Shown here one piece after another: positions 1 through 7,965 of a stretch of 64,000 nucleotides of DNA. Under the pieces are notes generated by a model. The model worked only from the letters and a program-made list of their open reading frames with translations. It did not search any database and was not told where the DNA came from. A program made the position numbers and the translations under genes. This DNA comes from Peptacetobacter hiranonis (GTDB taxonomy: Bacteria; Bacillota; Clostridia; Peptostreptococcales; Peptostreptococcaceae), in the NCBI RefSeq assembly GCF_008151785.1, contig NZ_CP036523.1, positions 62,001 through 126,000 of the forward strand, in the 5' to 3' direction. The first letter of the stretch is position 1, and each line of letters starts with the position of its first letter.

Positions 1-722
1 AAAGTTTCAAGCTTTAGTAGATTTTTAGATTTATCCGATGATTTGGTTTTCATCATCTTATCATAATGTCTACTAGCTTTTTTCTGAAGTCTTTTAAGTT
101 TCTTCTTTTCCTTTTTAGTACTAACTCTATTAAAATTCATACCATTTGAACAAGTCATCAATGTCTTTATCCCCATATCAATTCCAATCGGCTCAGTTTT
201 TTGTAGATTATTTTCTTCATCTTCTAAGATACAACTAATACTCAACCAAAACTTAACCCCATCAAATGATACTTTTGGATTTAAATATTTACAATTTCTA
301 GGAATTCTATTCTCTGCCATATCTACCCAACCTATTGATTCAATTCTAACTTTATAATCATCAAATTTGATTTTATAAACATCGTTATAAAAACTTTTTT
401 TTGATTTCTTTTTACTCTTAAATCGTGGATGTTTAGCTTTTTTATTAAAGAAATTTTTATATGCTTTGCATAAATCTTTTATAGCTTGTTTTGTAACGTT
501 GTTGTTTATTTCGTTAAGCCACTTAAATTCTTCTTTTTTCTTCAACTGTGTAAATTCTTTCCTTAAATCCATATCAGAAATAAATTTTCCACCTTTTTCA
601 TAATTTTCCTTTTCTCTAGCTAATGCCCAGTTATATGCAAATCTAACACATCCAAAGCTTTTAAACATCAATTCCTTTTGTTCTTTGTTAGGAAATATTT
701 GAACTTTAAATCCTTTTTCCAT
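1..722 (-). CDS. tnpB: TnpB-family RNA-guided nuclease / IS605-type accessory protein, C-terminus cut by window edge
   Basis: About 240 codons are readable without a stop, from the ATG at 722 to the window edge. The start follows a good ribosome binding site (AAAGGCGGTGATGAC before ATG). The N-terminal part has the TnpB/OrfB look: a RFAYNWAL-like stretch near residues 27-34, a lysine-rich HPRFKSKK segment near 140, and the RuvC-I motif GIDMGIKTL with the catalytic Asp at residue 182. A basic helical linker follows. The RuvC-II, zinc finger and RuvC-III parts would lie outside the window, so activity cannot be judged. TnpB proteins are guide-RNA-directed nucleases that help IS605-type elements persist. 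In an IStron this gene rides inside the intron. Confidence 0.9.
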   Translation of the reverse strand, partial: MEKGFKVQIFPNKEQKELMFKSFGCVRFAYNWALAREKENYEKGGKFISDMDLRKEFTQLKKKEEFKWLNEINNNVTKQAIKDLCKAYKNFFNKKAKHPRFKSKKKSKKSFYNDVYKIKFDDYKVRIESIGWVDMAENRIPRNCKYLNPKVSFDGVKFWLSISCILEDEENNLQKTEPIGIDMGIKTLMTCSNGMNFNRVSTKKEKKKLKRLQKKASRHYDKMMKTKSSDKSKNLLKLET

Positions 723-849
723 GTCATCACCGCCTTTCTAGTAATATTTCTTTCTACTATTATCATAGACGGCAAATATTCATTTTATACAAGTTTTTAA
801 AAAAATTTTATAATTTTTTATAAGTAATTTATTCAGTTTTTATAGATTT

Positions 850-1290
850 TATTATTTACCATACAACGCTACTTGTATGATGCCATTTCGCTCACGCTAA
901 TGACCTCGACCTTTCGGATACGAGCGTAGACTATTTCTTCACCTACAGCATCACCTGTTTAGGGCAACCCATTTCCACTACCAATTGCTTGTAGTGTACT
1001 CCCTTGCGGGATAGTCGTTTGACCTTCCTATTTCTAGGCTTGGCGACCAAAGATCCATTGCCACGATACTTAGGCTCTCACCATATATCATCTCAACTGT
1101 TGTTTCTGAATTTCTTCACATTCATAGAAGTTTCTTGCTATCTTCTATTGTAGTCGTTGAGCTTTAGGAATTACTGGTTTTAAAGTTGTGTCCTATGTAG
1201 ATTTCTCTACATACGAGGCTTAGTTAAAATAATCTATAAAGTATTTTAGACTTTTTATACATATTTATAAATTTATCTTAACTCTTAGTT
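850..1290 (-). ncRNA. Group I intron-like ribozyme (5' part of the IStron)
   Basis: Read on the minus strand, the stretch contains the group IA2-like block AACGACTATCCC (near 1019-1008) followed by a GGGAGTA return strand, and AAATAGTC (near 936-929), which can pair with GACTA as P7. The first bases after the exon can form a P1-like structure: exon AGGU (1294-1291) with intron GCCU (1219-1216), giving a U-G pair at the splice site. An 11-bp helix between 1283-1273 and 1232-1222 extends it. An 8-bp hairpin with a GAAA loop follows (1213-1194). These helices were found by eye. The downstream limit is approximate. Confidence 0.78.
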
Positions 1291-1350
1291 ACCTTCTTCT
1301 AATGGTACAAATTCTTCTTTTTTGTTTGTTAATGTATTGTATACTTTCAT
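1291..1350 (-). CDS. cysS: Cysteinyl-tRNA synthetase, 5' exon (first 20 codons)
   Basis: The ATG at 1350 follows AAAGAGGTGATAAGG. The 20 codons read MKVYNTLTNKKEEFVPLEEG, the usual N-terminus of bacterial CysRS just before the conserved GKVxMYVCGPTVY segment. The next two codons would be Asn and stop, so without splicing only a 21-residue peptide is made. The gene lies 30 bp after gltX on the same strand and probably shares its transcript. CysRS is essential, so either the intron is spliced out or another cysS exists. The rest of the gene should lie past position 1, after the 3' end of the IStron. Confidence 0.85.
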
Positions 1351-1380
1351 CCTTATCACCTCTTTGGACTTTATTTTATA

Positions 1381-2877
1381 CTAGTTTAATTTGTCTAGTA
1401 CGTTAGCTTTTACGTAGTCAAGTCTTCTTAGGCAGTTTTCTTTACCTAATACTTCCATAACTTTTGGGATGTCTGGACCATGCATCTGTCCTGTTAACAT
1501 TATTCTTGATCCCATGTATAAGTTTTTACCTTTTATTTTGTATTCTTTCTGTATTGATTTTAGTATAGCGAAGTTGCTATCTGCATCAAAGTTTTCTGCT
1601 GCTTCTATTTTTTCTCTTAAAGCATCGAATAGTGTTGGTATATGTTCTAATTTTAAGAATTCCATACCTTCTTCAGTTTCTATTTCAAATTTATCTCCAA
1701 AGAATATAGAAACGTGGTCAGTTATTTCTTTTGCGTAGTGTAATTTTTCTTTAACTGCACTTACTATTTCTTTAACTAAATCCATTTTAGCTTCTTTTTC
1801 ATCTTCTGCTATGTATCCAGCTTCTACTAAGTATGGCATACATAACTCAGCTAAAACAGCATCATCTGCTTCTTTCATGTAGTGGTGGTTAACCCAGTTT
1901 AATTTTTCAGTATCGAATACTCCTCCACTCTTAGATACTCTTTCTATAGAGAAGGCTTTTTCTAATTCTTCCATAGAGAATATTTCCTGATTGTCTTCTG
2001 GTGACCAACCAACTAGAGCTACGTAGTTTACAAGACCTTCTGGAAGGTATCCTTTTTTCTTGAAGTCTTCAACAGCTACGTCACCCTGTCTTTTACTTAA
2101 TTTTTTCTTTTCTGTATTTAATATATTTGGAAGGTGTACAAATACTGGCTTTTCCCATCCAAAAGCTTCGTATAGGTATACGTGTTTTGGAGTTGAAGAA
2201 ACCCATTCTTCCCCTCTTATTATATGAGTTATTTTCATTAAATGGTCGTCTACAACAACTGCAAAATGATATGTTGGGAATCCATCAGTTTTTATAAGTA
2301 CCTGATCATCTAAGTCATTTGTGTTGAATTCCATATCACCTCTTACTAAGTCAGTAAATGTTATTTTGTGGTCTTCTGGTAATCTAAGTCTTATAACGTA
2401 TGGTTCACCAGCATCTATTTTAGCCTGTACTTCTTCTGGAGTTAAATCTCTACAATGTCCATCGTATCTTGGAGTTTCTCCAGCTTCTTTCTGCTGTTCT
2501 CTAACTGCATCTAATCTTTCTTTTGTACAGAAGCAGTAGTATGCTTTTCCAGAATCTAAAAGTTCTTTTATGTATTTCTGGTATATATCTAATCTTTCAG
2601 ACTGTATATATGGACCGTATTCACCTTTCTGTGTTACATTTCCATTTTCATCTAACATAACACCTTCTGTGTGGTTTACTCCTGCCCATTTCATTGCATT
2701 AAGCATGTTTTCTATAGCACCATCAACAAGTCTAGTTCTATCAGTATCTTCTACTCTTAGTATATATTCTCCACCTGCGTGTTTTGCGAATAAATAGTTG
2801 TAAAGAGCTGTTCTTAAACTACCTATATGTACAAATCCTGTTGGACTTGGTGCAAATCTTACTCTTACGTTGCTCAT
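1381..2877 (-). CDS. gltX: Glutamyl-tRNA synthetase
   Basis: Class I aminoacyl-tRNA synthetase that charges tRNA-Glu, and in organisms without GlnRS also tRNA-Gln for later amidation. The 498 residues match the family length. The HIGH motif appears as HIGS at residues 17-20 within [11 protein letters not shown]. The KMSKS motif appears as KKLSK at 258-262 before RQGD. A Cys-rich insert (CFC near 115-117, HC near 141-142) resembles the GluRS zinc-binding region. The C-terminal helical anticodon-binding domain is present. The ATG start is preceded by AGGAGG. It is followed after 30 bp by cysS and preceded by the accessory stretch that separates it from the proS genes. Confidence 0.97.
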   Translation of the reverse strand: MSNVRVRFAPSPTGFVHIGSLRTALYNYLFAKHAGGEYILRVEDTDRTRLVDGAIENMLNAMKWAGVNHTEGVMLDENGNVTQKGEYGPYIQSERLDIYQKYIKELLDSGKAYYCFCTKERLDAVREQQKEAGETPRYDGHCRDLTPEEVQAKIDAGEPYVIRLRLPEDHKITFTDLVRGDMEFNTNDLDDQVLIKTDGFPTYHFAVVVDDHLMKITHIIRGEEWVSSTPKHVYLYEAFGWEKPVFVHLPNILNTEKKKLSKRQGDVAVEDFKKKGYLPEGLVNYVALVGWSPEDNQEIFSMEELEKAFSIERVSKSGGVFDTEKLNWVNHHYMKEADDAVLAELCMPYLVEAGYIAEDEKEAKMDLVKEIVSAVKEKLHYAKEITDHVSIFFGDKFEIETEEGMEFLKLEHIPTLFDALREKIEAAENFDADSNFAILKSIQKEYKIKGKNLYMGSRIMLTGQMHGPDIPKVMEVLGKENCLRRLDYVKANVLDKLN

Positions 2878-2943
2878 ATTATTCCTCCTAAAATTAAACT
2901 AATTCGGCAAAATTGCCTAAAATCTCATTATTATACAGTTTAT

Positions 2944-2960
2944 TATAACATAAATCGGAG
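2944..2960 (-). promoter_or_regulatory. Candidate extended -10 promoter for gltX-cysS
   Basis: On the minus strand the sequence TGTTATAAT (-10 at 2949-2944 with a TG extension) lies about 70 bp before the gltX start. No good -35 box is seen at the usual distance, so this is a tentative extended -10 promoter. Confidence 0.4.
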
Positions 2961-3088
2961 CTAGAGAGGGTTGTAAACTTTTAGAGGCATCGCATTTTGC
3001 GTAATTTTTTTAAATAGGAGAAGTTTCTTTTCTAGACGCAAAAGCAATGACATCTCTAAAAGTTCACAATCCCTCTTCTTAGCTCCCA
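2959..3088. repeat. Long imperfect inverted repeat between gltX and a small membrane-protein gene
   Basis: The left arm (2959-3003) and right arm (3039-3088) pair over about 45 positions with a few bulges and mismatches. They start with GGAGCTA on one side and TAGCTCC on the other, and end with TTTTGCG and CGCAAAA. The 35-base centre is AT-rich. The structure is too long for an ordinary terminator and does not encode a protein. The gene-free gap 2878-3348 otherwise holds the gltX leader, a short hairpin at 3104-3127 and a plus-strand promoter. Confidence 0.7.
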
Positions 3089-3103
3089 CCCAAATAAAAA
3101 AGC

Positions 3104-3127
3104 TGCTACATTTAATTGTAACAGCCA
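3104..3127 (-). terminator. Hairpin terminator, nearly identical to the one at 3768-3793
   Basis: On the minus strand the stem GCTGTTACA/TGTAGCAGC with one mismatch is followed by TTTTTT. The same hairpin sequence recurs downstream of the gene at 3349-3717. Confidence 0.6.
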
Positions 3128-3266
3128 ATTTATTCTATCAATTTTTATTTTCTTTTTATATAAAATTCTTTATTATTAAGAGATATAAATATTCTAAAGT
3201 TATAAAAATAGGAAAAAAATAGTTAGTTAAATTAATGACAATACAATTACAAATGTTAATTTTATA

Positions 3267-3295
3267 TTGTAGCAAAAATAGAAAAATAGTATTAT
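3267..3295 (+). promoter_or_regulatory. Promoter of the small membrane-protein gene
   Basis: TTGTAG at 3267-3272, a 17-bp spacer and TATTAT at 3290-3295 match a housekeeping sigma promoter, 53 bp before the start codon. Confidence 0.55.
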
Positions 3296-3348
3296 TAAAA
3301 CAACTTAAAAACGTTTTTAAAATAAATATGATTAAGGAGTTGTAGACA

Positions 3349-3717
3349 ATGCTAGATTTCAATAAAAAAGATTACAAAAAATTTCTTTACTATATACTAA
3401 TTCTTGCTATATTAATACCTGTATTTATATTTATTTTAGATAAATTTAATGTAAAAAATATAGATAAAATAGCATTTAAAATAGTAGATATATACGTATT
3501 ATTAATAATCACATATTCTATAATATCTGGAATAATTCGTAGAAATGTATTTTCAGAAAAAAATAATAATTCTCTTTGTATGTTTTGGCTCATTCTTGGA
3601 ATAGTTGCTTCAATAGCTTATATATTCATAGGAAAAATTATAATAAATATATATCTTGTTTTAGTAGTATTAATGGCAATATATTTGTATATTAAATCTA
3701 AAAAAGTAGATGAATAA
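3349..3717 (+). CDS. Small integral membrane protein, function unknown
   Basis: A 122-residue hydrophobic protein that I do not recognise. It has a short polar N-terminus (LDFNKKDYKK) and then about four predicted membrane segments, near residues 12-31, 42-61, 77-96 and 97-114. It ends in a charged tail (KSKKVDE). The start has a clear binding site, AAGGAG 9 bases before ATG, and a good promoter lies upstream. It is the only plus-strand gene before 39489 and lies in an accessory stretch next to an IS256 element, between genes that are neighbours in C. difficile. Near-identical hairpins flank it. No catalytic motif is visible. Confidence 0.75.
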   Translation: MLDFNKKDYKKFLYYILILAILIPVFIFILDKFNVKNIDKIAFKIVDIYVLLIITYSIISGIIRRNVFSEKNNNSLCMFWLILGIVASIAYIFIGKIIINIYLVLVVLMAIYLYIKSKKVDE

Positions 3718-3767
3718 AATATTAGCCAAAAGTAAAGTTAAACCTATAGATGAAAACTTATAAAAAA

Positions 3768-3793
3768 TGCTGTTACAATTGAATGTAACAGCA
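3768..3793 (+). terminator. Hairpin terminator after the small membrane-protein gene
   Basis: A perfect 10-bp stem TGCTGTTACA/TGTAACAGCA with a 6-base loop is followed by TTTTT and preceded by AAAAAA, so it could end transcription from both sides. It lies 50 bp after the stop codon at 3717. Confidence 0.75.
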
Positions 3794-3930
3794 TTTTTGG
3801 GTATATAAAATTTTTTCTGTAAATAAGCCCTCTATGGCTTAAACTACCGTTAGGTAGTATAATAGACTTAAAATAATTTATGAATAAATGGCTAACGCCC
3901 TTTAAAACATAATATTATTTATTTTGTTGC

Positions 3931-3971
3931 AAGTCAAGAAAACCAGCTAAAAAAGCCGGCTTTCTTGACTT
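3931..3971. repeat. Nested hairpin after the IS256 transposase gene
   Basis: An 11-bp perfect outer stem (3931-3941 with 3961-3971) encloses an inner hairpin of the type CCAGCT/AGCCGG. A T run follows on the plus strand. It lies just past the transposase stop and may act as a terminator against readthrough. Confidence 0.6.
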
Positions 3972-3980
3972 TTTTAATTA

Positions 3981-5204
3981 TTACAATCTATCTTCATACA
4001 TTATTGAAAGTTCTCCATAAATATATCCCCAGTTTCTAATAGGCATACTCCATTTTTTGCTTATTTTTTCAACTGATAGATATAGTGATTTTTCTAAGGA
4101 AATCTTGTTTGGAAAAACAGTTCTTTTTTTATTTATTTTTCTAAGCTGCGAATTTACACTTTCAATGGCATTTGTAGTATAAATTACCTTTCTAGTTTCT
4201 GGTGAAAATTTAAATATCGGTATAATTGAATCCCAGTTACTAAACCAAGATTTCATAGAATTTGGATATTTTTCATTCCATTTTTCTGAAGTACGTTCTA
4301 AATTAGCTAGAGCCTGTTCTTCATTAATGGCATGATATATTGTTTTTAAATCATTAGCAAATTCCTTTCTATCTTTGTATGATACATATTTTAATGTATT
4401 TCTAACTTGATGAACAATACATCTTTGATATTCAGTATTTGGAAAAGCGGAGCTTATCGCTTCTTTTATTCCTGATAGTCCATCAGCACAAACGATTAAA
4501 ATATCTCTTACACCTCTATTTTTTAATTCATTTAGCACAGAAAACCAATACTTAGAGCTTTCAGTATCTCCAATATACAATCCTAGAATTTCTTTGTATC
4601 CTTCGGAACTTATACCAAGAATTACATAGACAGCTTTTTTCTTAACAGAACCATTTTCTTTAACAGAGAAATGGATAGCATCTATATATACAACAGGATA
4701 TACACTTTCAAGAGGTCTATATTTCCATTCTTCGATTTTAGGTATTATTTTATCAGTTACATCTGAAATCATTCCTTCAGATAGTTCAAATCCATAAATA
4801 TCCTCTATTTGAGAAGTTATATCTCTATTACTCATGCCTAAAGCATACATATTTATTATTTTTTGCTCTATTTCAGAAACATCCTTTTGTCTTTTTTTGA
4901 CAATTTGAGGTTCAAAAGAGGAATCTCTATCTTGAGGAACATCAATTTCGTATTCTCCCATTCCAGATCTAACTCTTTTTGTTTTATATCCATTTCTTGA
5001 ATTGGTATTTTCACCACGTTCATATTTTTCATATCCAAGATGCTCATTCATTTCAGATTCAAGCATCTCTTGAATAGTATCACCTAAAAGATCTTTAAGT
5101 GCATCCTGAATGTCTTGAGCGGTTTTAATTTCATATGTTTTAATTAGCTCCGCTATTATATTTTTCTTTTCTGGATTTAATGGTTCTCTTTTCTTTCTGC
5201 CCAT
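3981..5204 (-). CDS. IS256-family transposase
   Basis: A 407-residue mutator-type DDE transposase of normal length that appears intact. Catalytic residues fit the family: Asp175 in YIDAIHF, Asp241 in CADGLSG and Glu348 in NAIESVN. The C/H signature RCIVHQVRNT is at 261-270. The N-terminal part carries the typical SEMNEHLGYEKYERG block. The start ATG follows GGAGGCGATTTTTT. It is the only protein of the element. Its upstream flank carries the right inverted end at 5238-5263. Confidence 0.96.
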   Translation of the reverse strand: MGRKKREPLNPEKKNIIAELIKTYEIKTAQDIQDALKDLLGDTIQEMLESEMNEHLGYEKYERGENTNSRNGYKTKRVRSGMGEYEIDVPQDRDSSFEPQIVKKRQKDVSEIEQKIINMYALGMSNRDITSQIEDIYGFELSEGMISDVTDKIIPKIEEWKYRPLESVYPVVYIDAIHFSVKENGSVKKKAVYVILGISSEGYKEILGLYIGDTESSKYWFSVLNELKNRGVRDILIVCADGLSGIKEAISSAFPNTEYQRCIVHQVRNTLKYVSYKDRKEFANDLKTIYHAINEEQALANLERTSEKWNEKYPNSMKSWFSNWDSIIPIFKFSPETRKVIYTTNAIESVNSQLRKINKKRTVFPNKISLEKSLYLSVEKISKKWSMPIRNWGYIYGELSIMYEDRL

Positions 5205-5297
5205 AAAAAATCGCCTCCTATGATTAATTTGATATTACCATAGAAGGCGATTAAATTTACAGACTTTTTTTCATATACTCGCATTTTTTATAAGTTT

Positions 5298-5681
5298 TTA
5301 TTTTCTAGTTCTTATTTTTTCAAATACTTTTTTTCTATATTTTTCACCAAACATTGCATATATTATCAGAAGTATTCCAAAGTTTTTTACAAGTTCAGCT
5401 TTTTTTAGGACGATTATTGTTACAAATAGAAGTAGTATTATTATCACATCTAATATGCATACAAATACTCCTGATTTGAATGATATTTCCTCATCCTCTT
5501 CTTTTGGTTCATGCATTTTAAATTTAAAAACAAATAAATAGAAGTTACCCATAAACGCCAATGGGGTAAATGTCCGAGGTGATCCTCCTATTTTATACAG
5601 ATATACAAAAGCTATTACAGAAAATATATTCCAAGCTGAAAAATATAATATCTTTTCTTGCTTTTCAGTTAACTTTGTCAT
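5298..5681 (-). CDS. Membrane protein of unknown function (second gene of a pair)
   Basis: A 127-residue protein with about four predicted membrane segments (near residues 12-28, 37-51, 74-92 and 95-111), a charged cytoplasmic-looking loop HEPKEEDEEISFK and a basic tail. I use the ATG at 5681 because AAGGTG lies just before it. A GTG three codons upstream overlaps that binding site and is unlikely. The partner gene ends 22 bp upstream, so the two form an operon. I cannot assign a family. Its tail runs almost into the right end of the IS256 element. Confidence 0.72.
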   Translation of the reverse strand: MTKLTEKQEKILYFSAWNIFSVIAFVYLYKIGGSPRTFTPLAFMGNFYLFVFKFKMHEPKEEDEEISFKSGVFVCILDVIIILLLFVTIIVLKKAELVKNFGILLIIYAMFGEKYRKKVFEKIRTRK

Positions 5682-5703
5682 ACAAATCACCTTACTCTCT
5701 ATT

Positions 5704-5979
5704 TTATTTATTCAATTCTTTTCTAGATTTTTTAGTTTTAAAATATATTACTAAAAAGATCAATGTAAATAAATTTATAATAATAAATACTTTTATACCT
5801 AAAAATAAATTACTTTCTCCATTTGTTTCTATACTCATAATATTTCTGAAAGAATTTATAGATGATATAAAAATTATTACAGGTAAAATTAAACCTGCAA
5901 ATTTATTATTTAATTTTGATAAAAGATTTTGTATATATACCAATAATATAACGAAAAAAACAAATAAAAGTGTATTCAT
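5704..5979 (-). CDS. Small membrane protein of unknown function (first gene of a pair)
   Basis: A 91-residue protein with an N-terminal membrane segment (residues 2-18), a second near 25-42 and a third near 60-80, then a basic tail KTKKSRKELNK. AAGGAAGTG lies just before the ATG. A promoter with TTGGAA and TAATAT spaced by 17 bp lies 70-100 bp upstream. It is probably co-transcribed with the 127-residue membrane protein downstream. The antisense frame is also open here but has no binding site. Function unknown. Confidence 0.68.
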   Translation of the reverse strand: MNTLLFVFFVILLVYIQNLLSKLNNKFAGLILPVIIFISSINSFRNIMSIETNGESNLFLGIKVFIIINLFTLIFLVIYFKTKKSRKELNK

Positions 5980-6046
5980 AAAATCACTTCCTTTTCAGTA
6001 AAAATATAATAGCTTTTCTTCTTTATTTTTTAATATATATATTTTT

Positions 6047-6075
6047 ATATTATCATTTATTTTTTTAACTTCCAA
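6047..6075 (-). promoter_or_regulatory. Promoter of the membrane-protein pair
   Basis: TTGGAA (6075-6070), a 17-bp spacer and TAATAT (6052-6047) lie about 70 bp before the start codon at 5979. Confidence 0.5.
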
Positions 6076-6162
6076 TACAATTGCTTTTTTATGACAAAAC
6101 TGTAATTTGTATTAAATCTATATACATTTAAGAAAACTCCCCAAAGTATAGATTTATACATA

Positions 6163-6236
6163 AAAAGAGGGAGATAACTCGACTAACACGCCCGTCGCCT
6201 GTATAGGCGCAAGTGTTAGTTGAGTTTCTCCCTCTT
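6163..6236 (-). terminator. Long nested hairpin after proS, probable terminator
   Basis: Two arms of about 26 bases (6163-6189 and 6211-6236) pair with one bulge and one wobble and enclose a small hairpin CGCC/GGCG. It starts four bases after the proS stop codon. On the minus strand the stem ends in CCCTCTTTTTAT, which fits a terminator, but the stem is much longer than usual. Confidence 0.75.
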
Positions 6237-6239
6237 TTC

Positions 6240-7934
6240 TTATAATAATCTATCTCTTACTATTTCTGCTGCATCTACCGCAGATATTAGTTCTCTTTCT
6301 TCGCTATTTCTAAACTTCATTTCAACAAGACCTTCTTTTAAGTCTCTTCCTACAGTTATTCTCACAGGAATTCCTATTAAATCAGAGTCTTTAAACTTAG
6401 TTCCCGGTCTAGCATCTCTATCGTCTATTAGTACATCTACTCCCATAAGCTTAAGTTCTTTATAAATTCTTTCAGCAGTATTTACAACATCCTCATTTTT
6501 TAAGTTTACAGGAATTATCTCTACTTCAAATGGAGCTACACTAAGTGGCCAAACTATTCCGTCTGCATCAAAGTTCTGCTCTATTATTGTAGCAGTTAGT
6601 CTTTCTGTACCTATTTCATAGCATCCAAGATGAATATATTCATCAGTTTCCTCTTCACTTCTGTACATCGCGTTCATATTTTCAGAGAATTTCTGACCTG
6701 CTTTGAATATATGTCCTATTTCGATTCCCCTTCTTATTTTTAGAGGCGCACCACATTTAGGGCATTTATCCCCTTCTCTTACATTTCTAAAATCTCCAAC
6801 AGTTCCTTCAAAATCTCTTCCAAAGTTTGCATTTTTGAAGTGGTATCCAGTTTTATTTGCACCTGTTATCAGGTTTTTACCGTTTGCTATTTCTTCATCT
6901 ATAAGTAGTATGTCAGAGTTTATTCCTATTGGTCCAGCAAATCCAACCTCAGATCCTGTTACATCTTTTACCATTTCGTCTGTAGCAAGTCCAAATTCTT
7001 CTACTTCACCAATAGCTCTTTTTACTTTGTTTTCGTTTACTTCTCTATCGCCTCTTACAACAACTGTTACAGTTTTTCCATCGGCGTAGTATATTATTGT
7101 TTTTGCAAATCTATTCCCTTCAGCACCAAAGAATTCTTCTAAATCTTTTATTGTTCTAGCATCTGGAGTGTGTACTTCTTCAAGTGTCCCTAATTCCTCA
7201 GCTTCAAATTCTCTTGGCATACATTCTGCACTTTCTCTGTTTGCTGCATAAGTACAATCAGAACATATCGCTAACTCATCTTCACCTATTTCAGATTTGA
7301 CCATGAATTCTATTGAAGATGGTGCTCCTTCTATTCCTGATTCTGCTTCAACTAAACTATATTTGACACCACATCTGTCAAATATTCTTTTGAATGCTGC
7401 TATCATTTCTTCATAAGATTTGTTTAGGCTTTCTTCGTCTTTGTCAAAGCTGTATGCATCAAACATTGTAAATGATTTTGTTCTTATCGCACCAAATCTA
7501 GGTTTTTTTTCATCTCTATATTTACTCTGTATCTGGTATAGTTTCACTGGTAACTGTTTGTATGAGCTTACTTCCTGTCTAACTATATCTGTAAATACTT
7601 CTTCATGTGTAGGCCCTAAGCAGAATTCTTTGCCAGTTCTGTCTTCAAGTCTGAACATTTCTGCTCCTCTTCTAGCCCATCTTCCTGATTCCTGCCATAA
7701 TTCTGATGGAATAAGTGCAGAACAAAGCATTTCCCGGAAATCTGCATCCTCTACTTCTTCTTTTATTATATTTTCTATTTTTCTCTCTACCTTTAGTCCT
7801 AGAGGTAGCTGATTGTATATTCCAGAAGCAGATTTTTTTATCATTCCAGATCTTATCATAAGTTTATGACTTTCTATTTCCACATCTGTAGGTATTTCTC
7901 TTTTTGTAGGTATGAACATTTTTGAAAATCTCAT
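6240..7934 (-). CDS. proS: Prolyl-tRNA synthetase, bacterial type with editing insertion
   Basis: Class II synthetase that attaches proline to tRNA-Pro. The 564 residues starting MRFSKMFIPT are typical of the bacterial long form. The order is catalytic core, a large insertion between motifs 2 and 3 (roughly residues 225-410, with the DUTP/YbaK-like editing region), then the C-terminal anticodon-binding domain. I place the start at 7934 because GAGGTG lies six bases before that ATG. The longer open frame would begin inside the terminator of the preceding gene. It lies just after a second proS gene of another architecture, but a terminator separates them. Confidence 0.95.
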   Translation of the reverse strand: MRFSKMFIPTKREIPTDVEIESHKLMIRSGMIKKSASGIYNQLPLGLKVERKIENIIKEEVEDADFREMLCSALIPSELWQESGRWARRGAEMFRLEDRTGKEFCLGPTHEEVFTDIVRQEVSSYKQLPVKLYQIQSKYRDEKKPRFGAIRTKSFTMFDAYSFDKDEESLNKSYEEMIAAFKRIFDRCGVKYSLVEAESGIEGAPSSIEFMVKSEIGEDELAICSDCTYAANRESAECMPREFEAEELGTLEEVHTPDARTIKDLEEFFGAEGNRFAKTIIYYADGKTVTVVVRGDREVNENKVKRAIGEVEEFGLATDEMVKDVTGSEVGFAGPIGINSDILLIDEEIANGKNLITGANKTGYHFKNANFGRDFEGTVGDFRNVREGDKCPKCGAPLKIRRGIEIGHIFKAGQKFSENMNAMYRSEEETDEYIHLGCYEIGTERLTATIIEQNFDADGIVWPLSVAPFEVEIIPVNLKNEDVVNTAERIYKELKLMGVDVLIDDRDARPGTKFKDSDLIGIPVRITVGRDLKEGLVEMKFRNSEERELISAVDAAEIVRDRLL

Positions 7935-7965
7935 TTGCATCACCTCAGCAATTTTATTATACAAA

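Larger units (their letters stand above)
1..1290 (-). mobile_element. IStron: group I intron ribozyme plus tnpB-type gene, inserted in cysS (far end outside window)
   Basis: The first 20 codons of cysS are followed directly by a stop and then by a structured non-coding stretch with group I intron sequence signatures. A tnpB-family gene follows on the same strand. IStrons, known from C. difficile CdISt1, have this order: ribozyme first, IS605/IS1341-type ORFs after it, with the whole unit removed from RNA by self-splicing. The 5' boundary is placed after position 1291 because the exon then ends in U, as group I introns require. The 3' splice site, 3' exon and any guide-RNA end lie beyond position 1. 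No tnpA is seen between ribozyme and tnpB. Confidence 0.8.
3816..5263 (-). mobile_element. IS256-family insertion sequence
   Basis: The transposase gene is bounded by imperfect inverted ends. The left end (3816-3837) starts TCTGTAAAT and continues to CTCTATGG. The right end (5238-5263), read inward on the minus strand, starts TCTGTAAATTTAA and continues to TTCTATGG. The element is about 1.45 kb, in the usual range for the family. I see no convincing 8-9 bp target duplication because both flanks are T-rich. The transposase is intact, so the insertion may be recent or still active. Confidence 0.88.

Noticed and set aside
3156-3362. 68-codon frame on the minus strand
   Set aside because: AT-rich, no binding site, overlaps the promoter of the plus-strand gene at 3349.
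3805-5275. Target-site duplication of the IS256 element
   Set aside because: Both flanks are T-rich, so no unambiguous 8-9 bp repeat can be defined.
5570-6001. 143-codon frame on the plus strand
   Set aside because: Antisense to the two membrane-protein genes, no binding site. The minus-strand genes have binding sites and a promoter.
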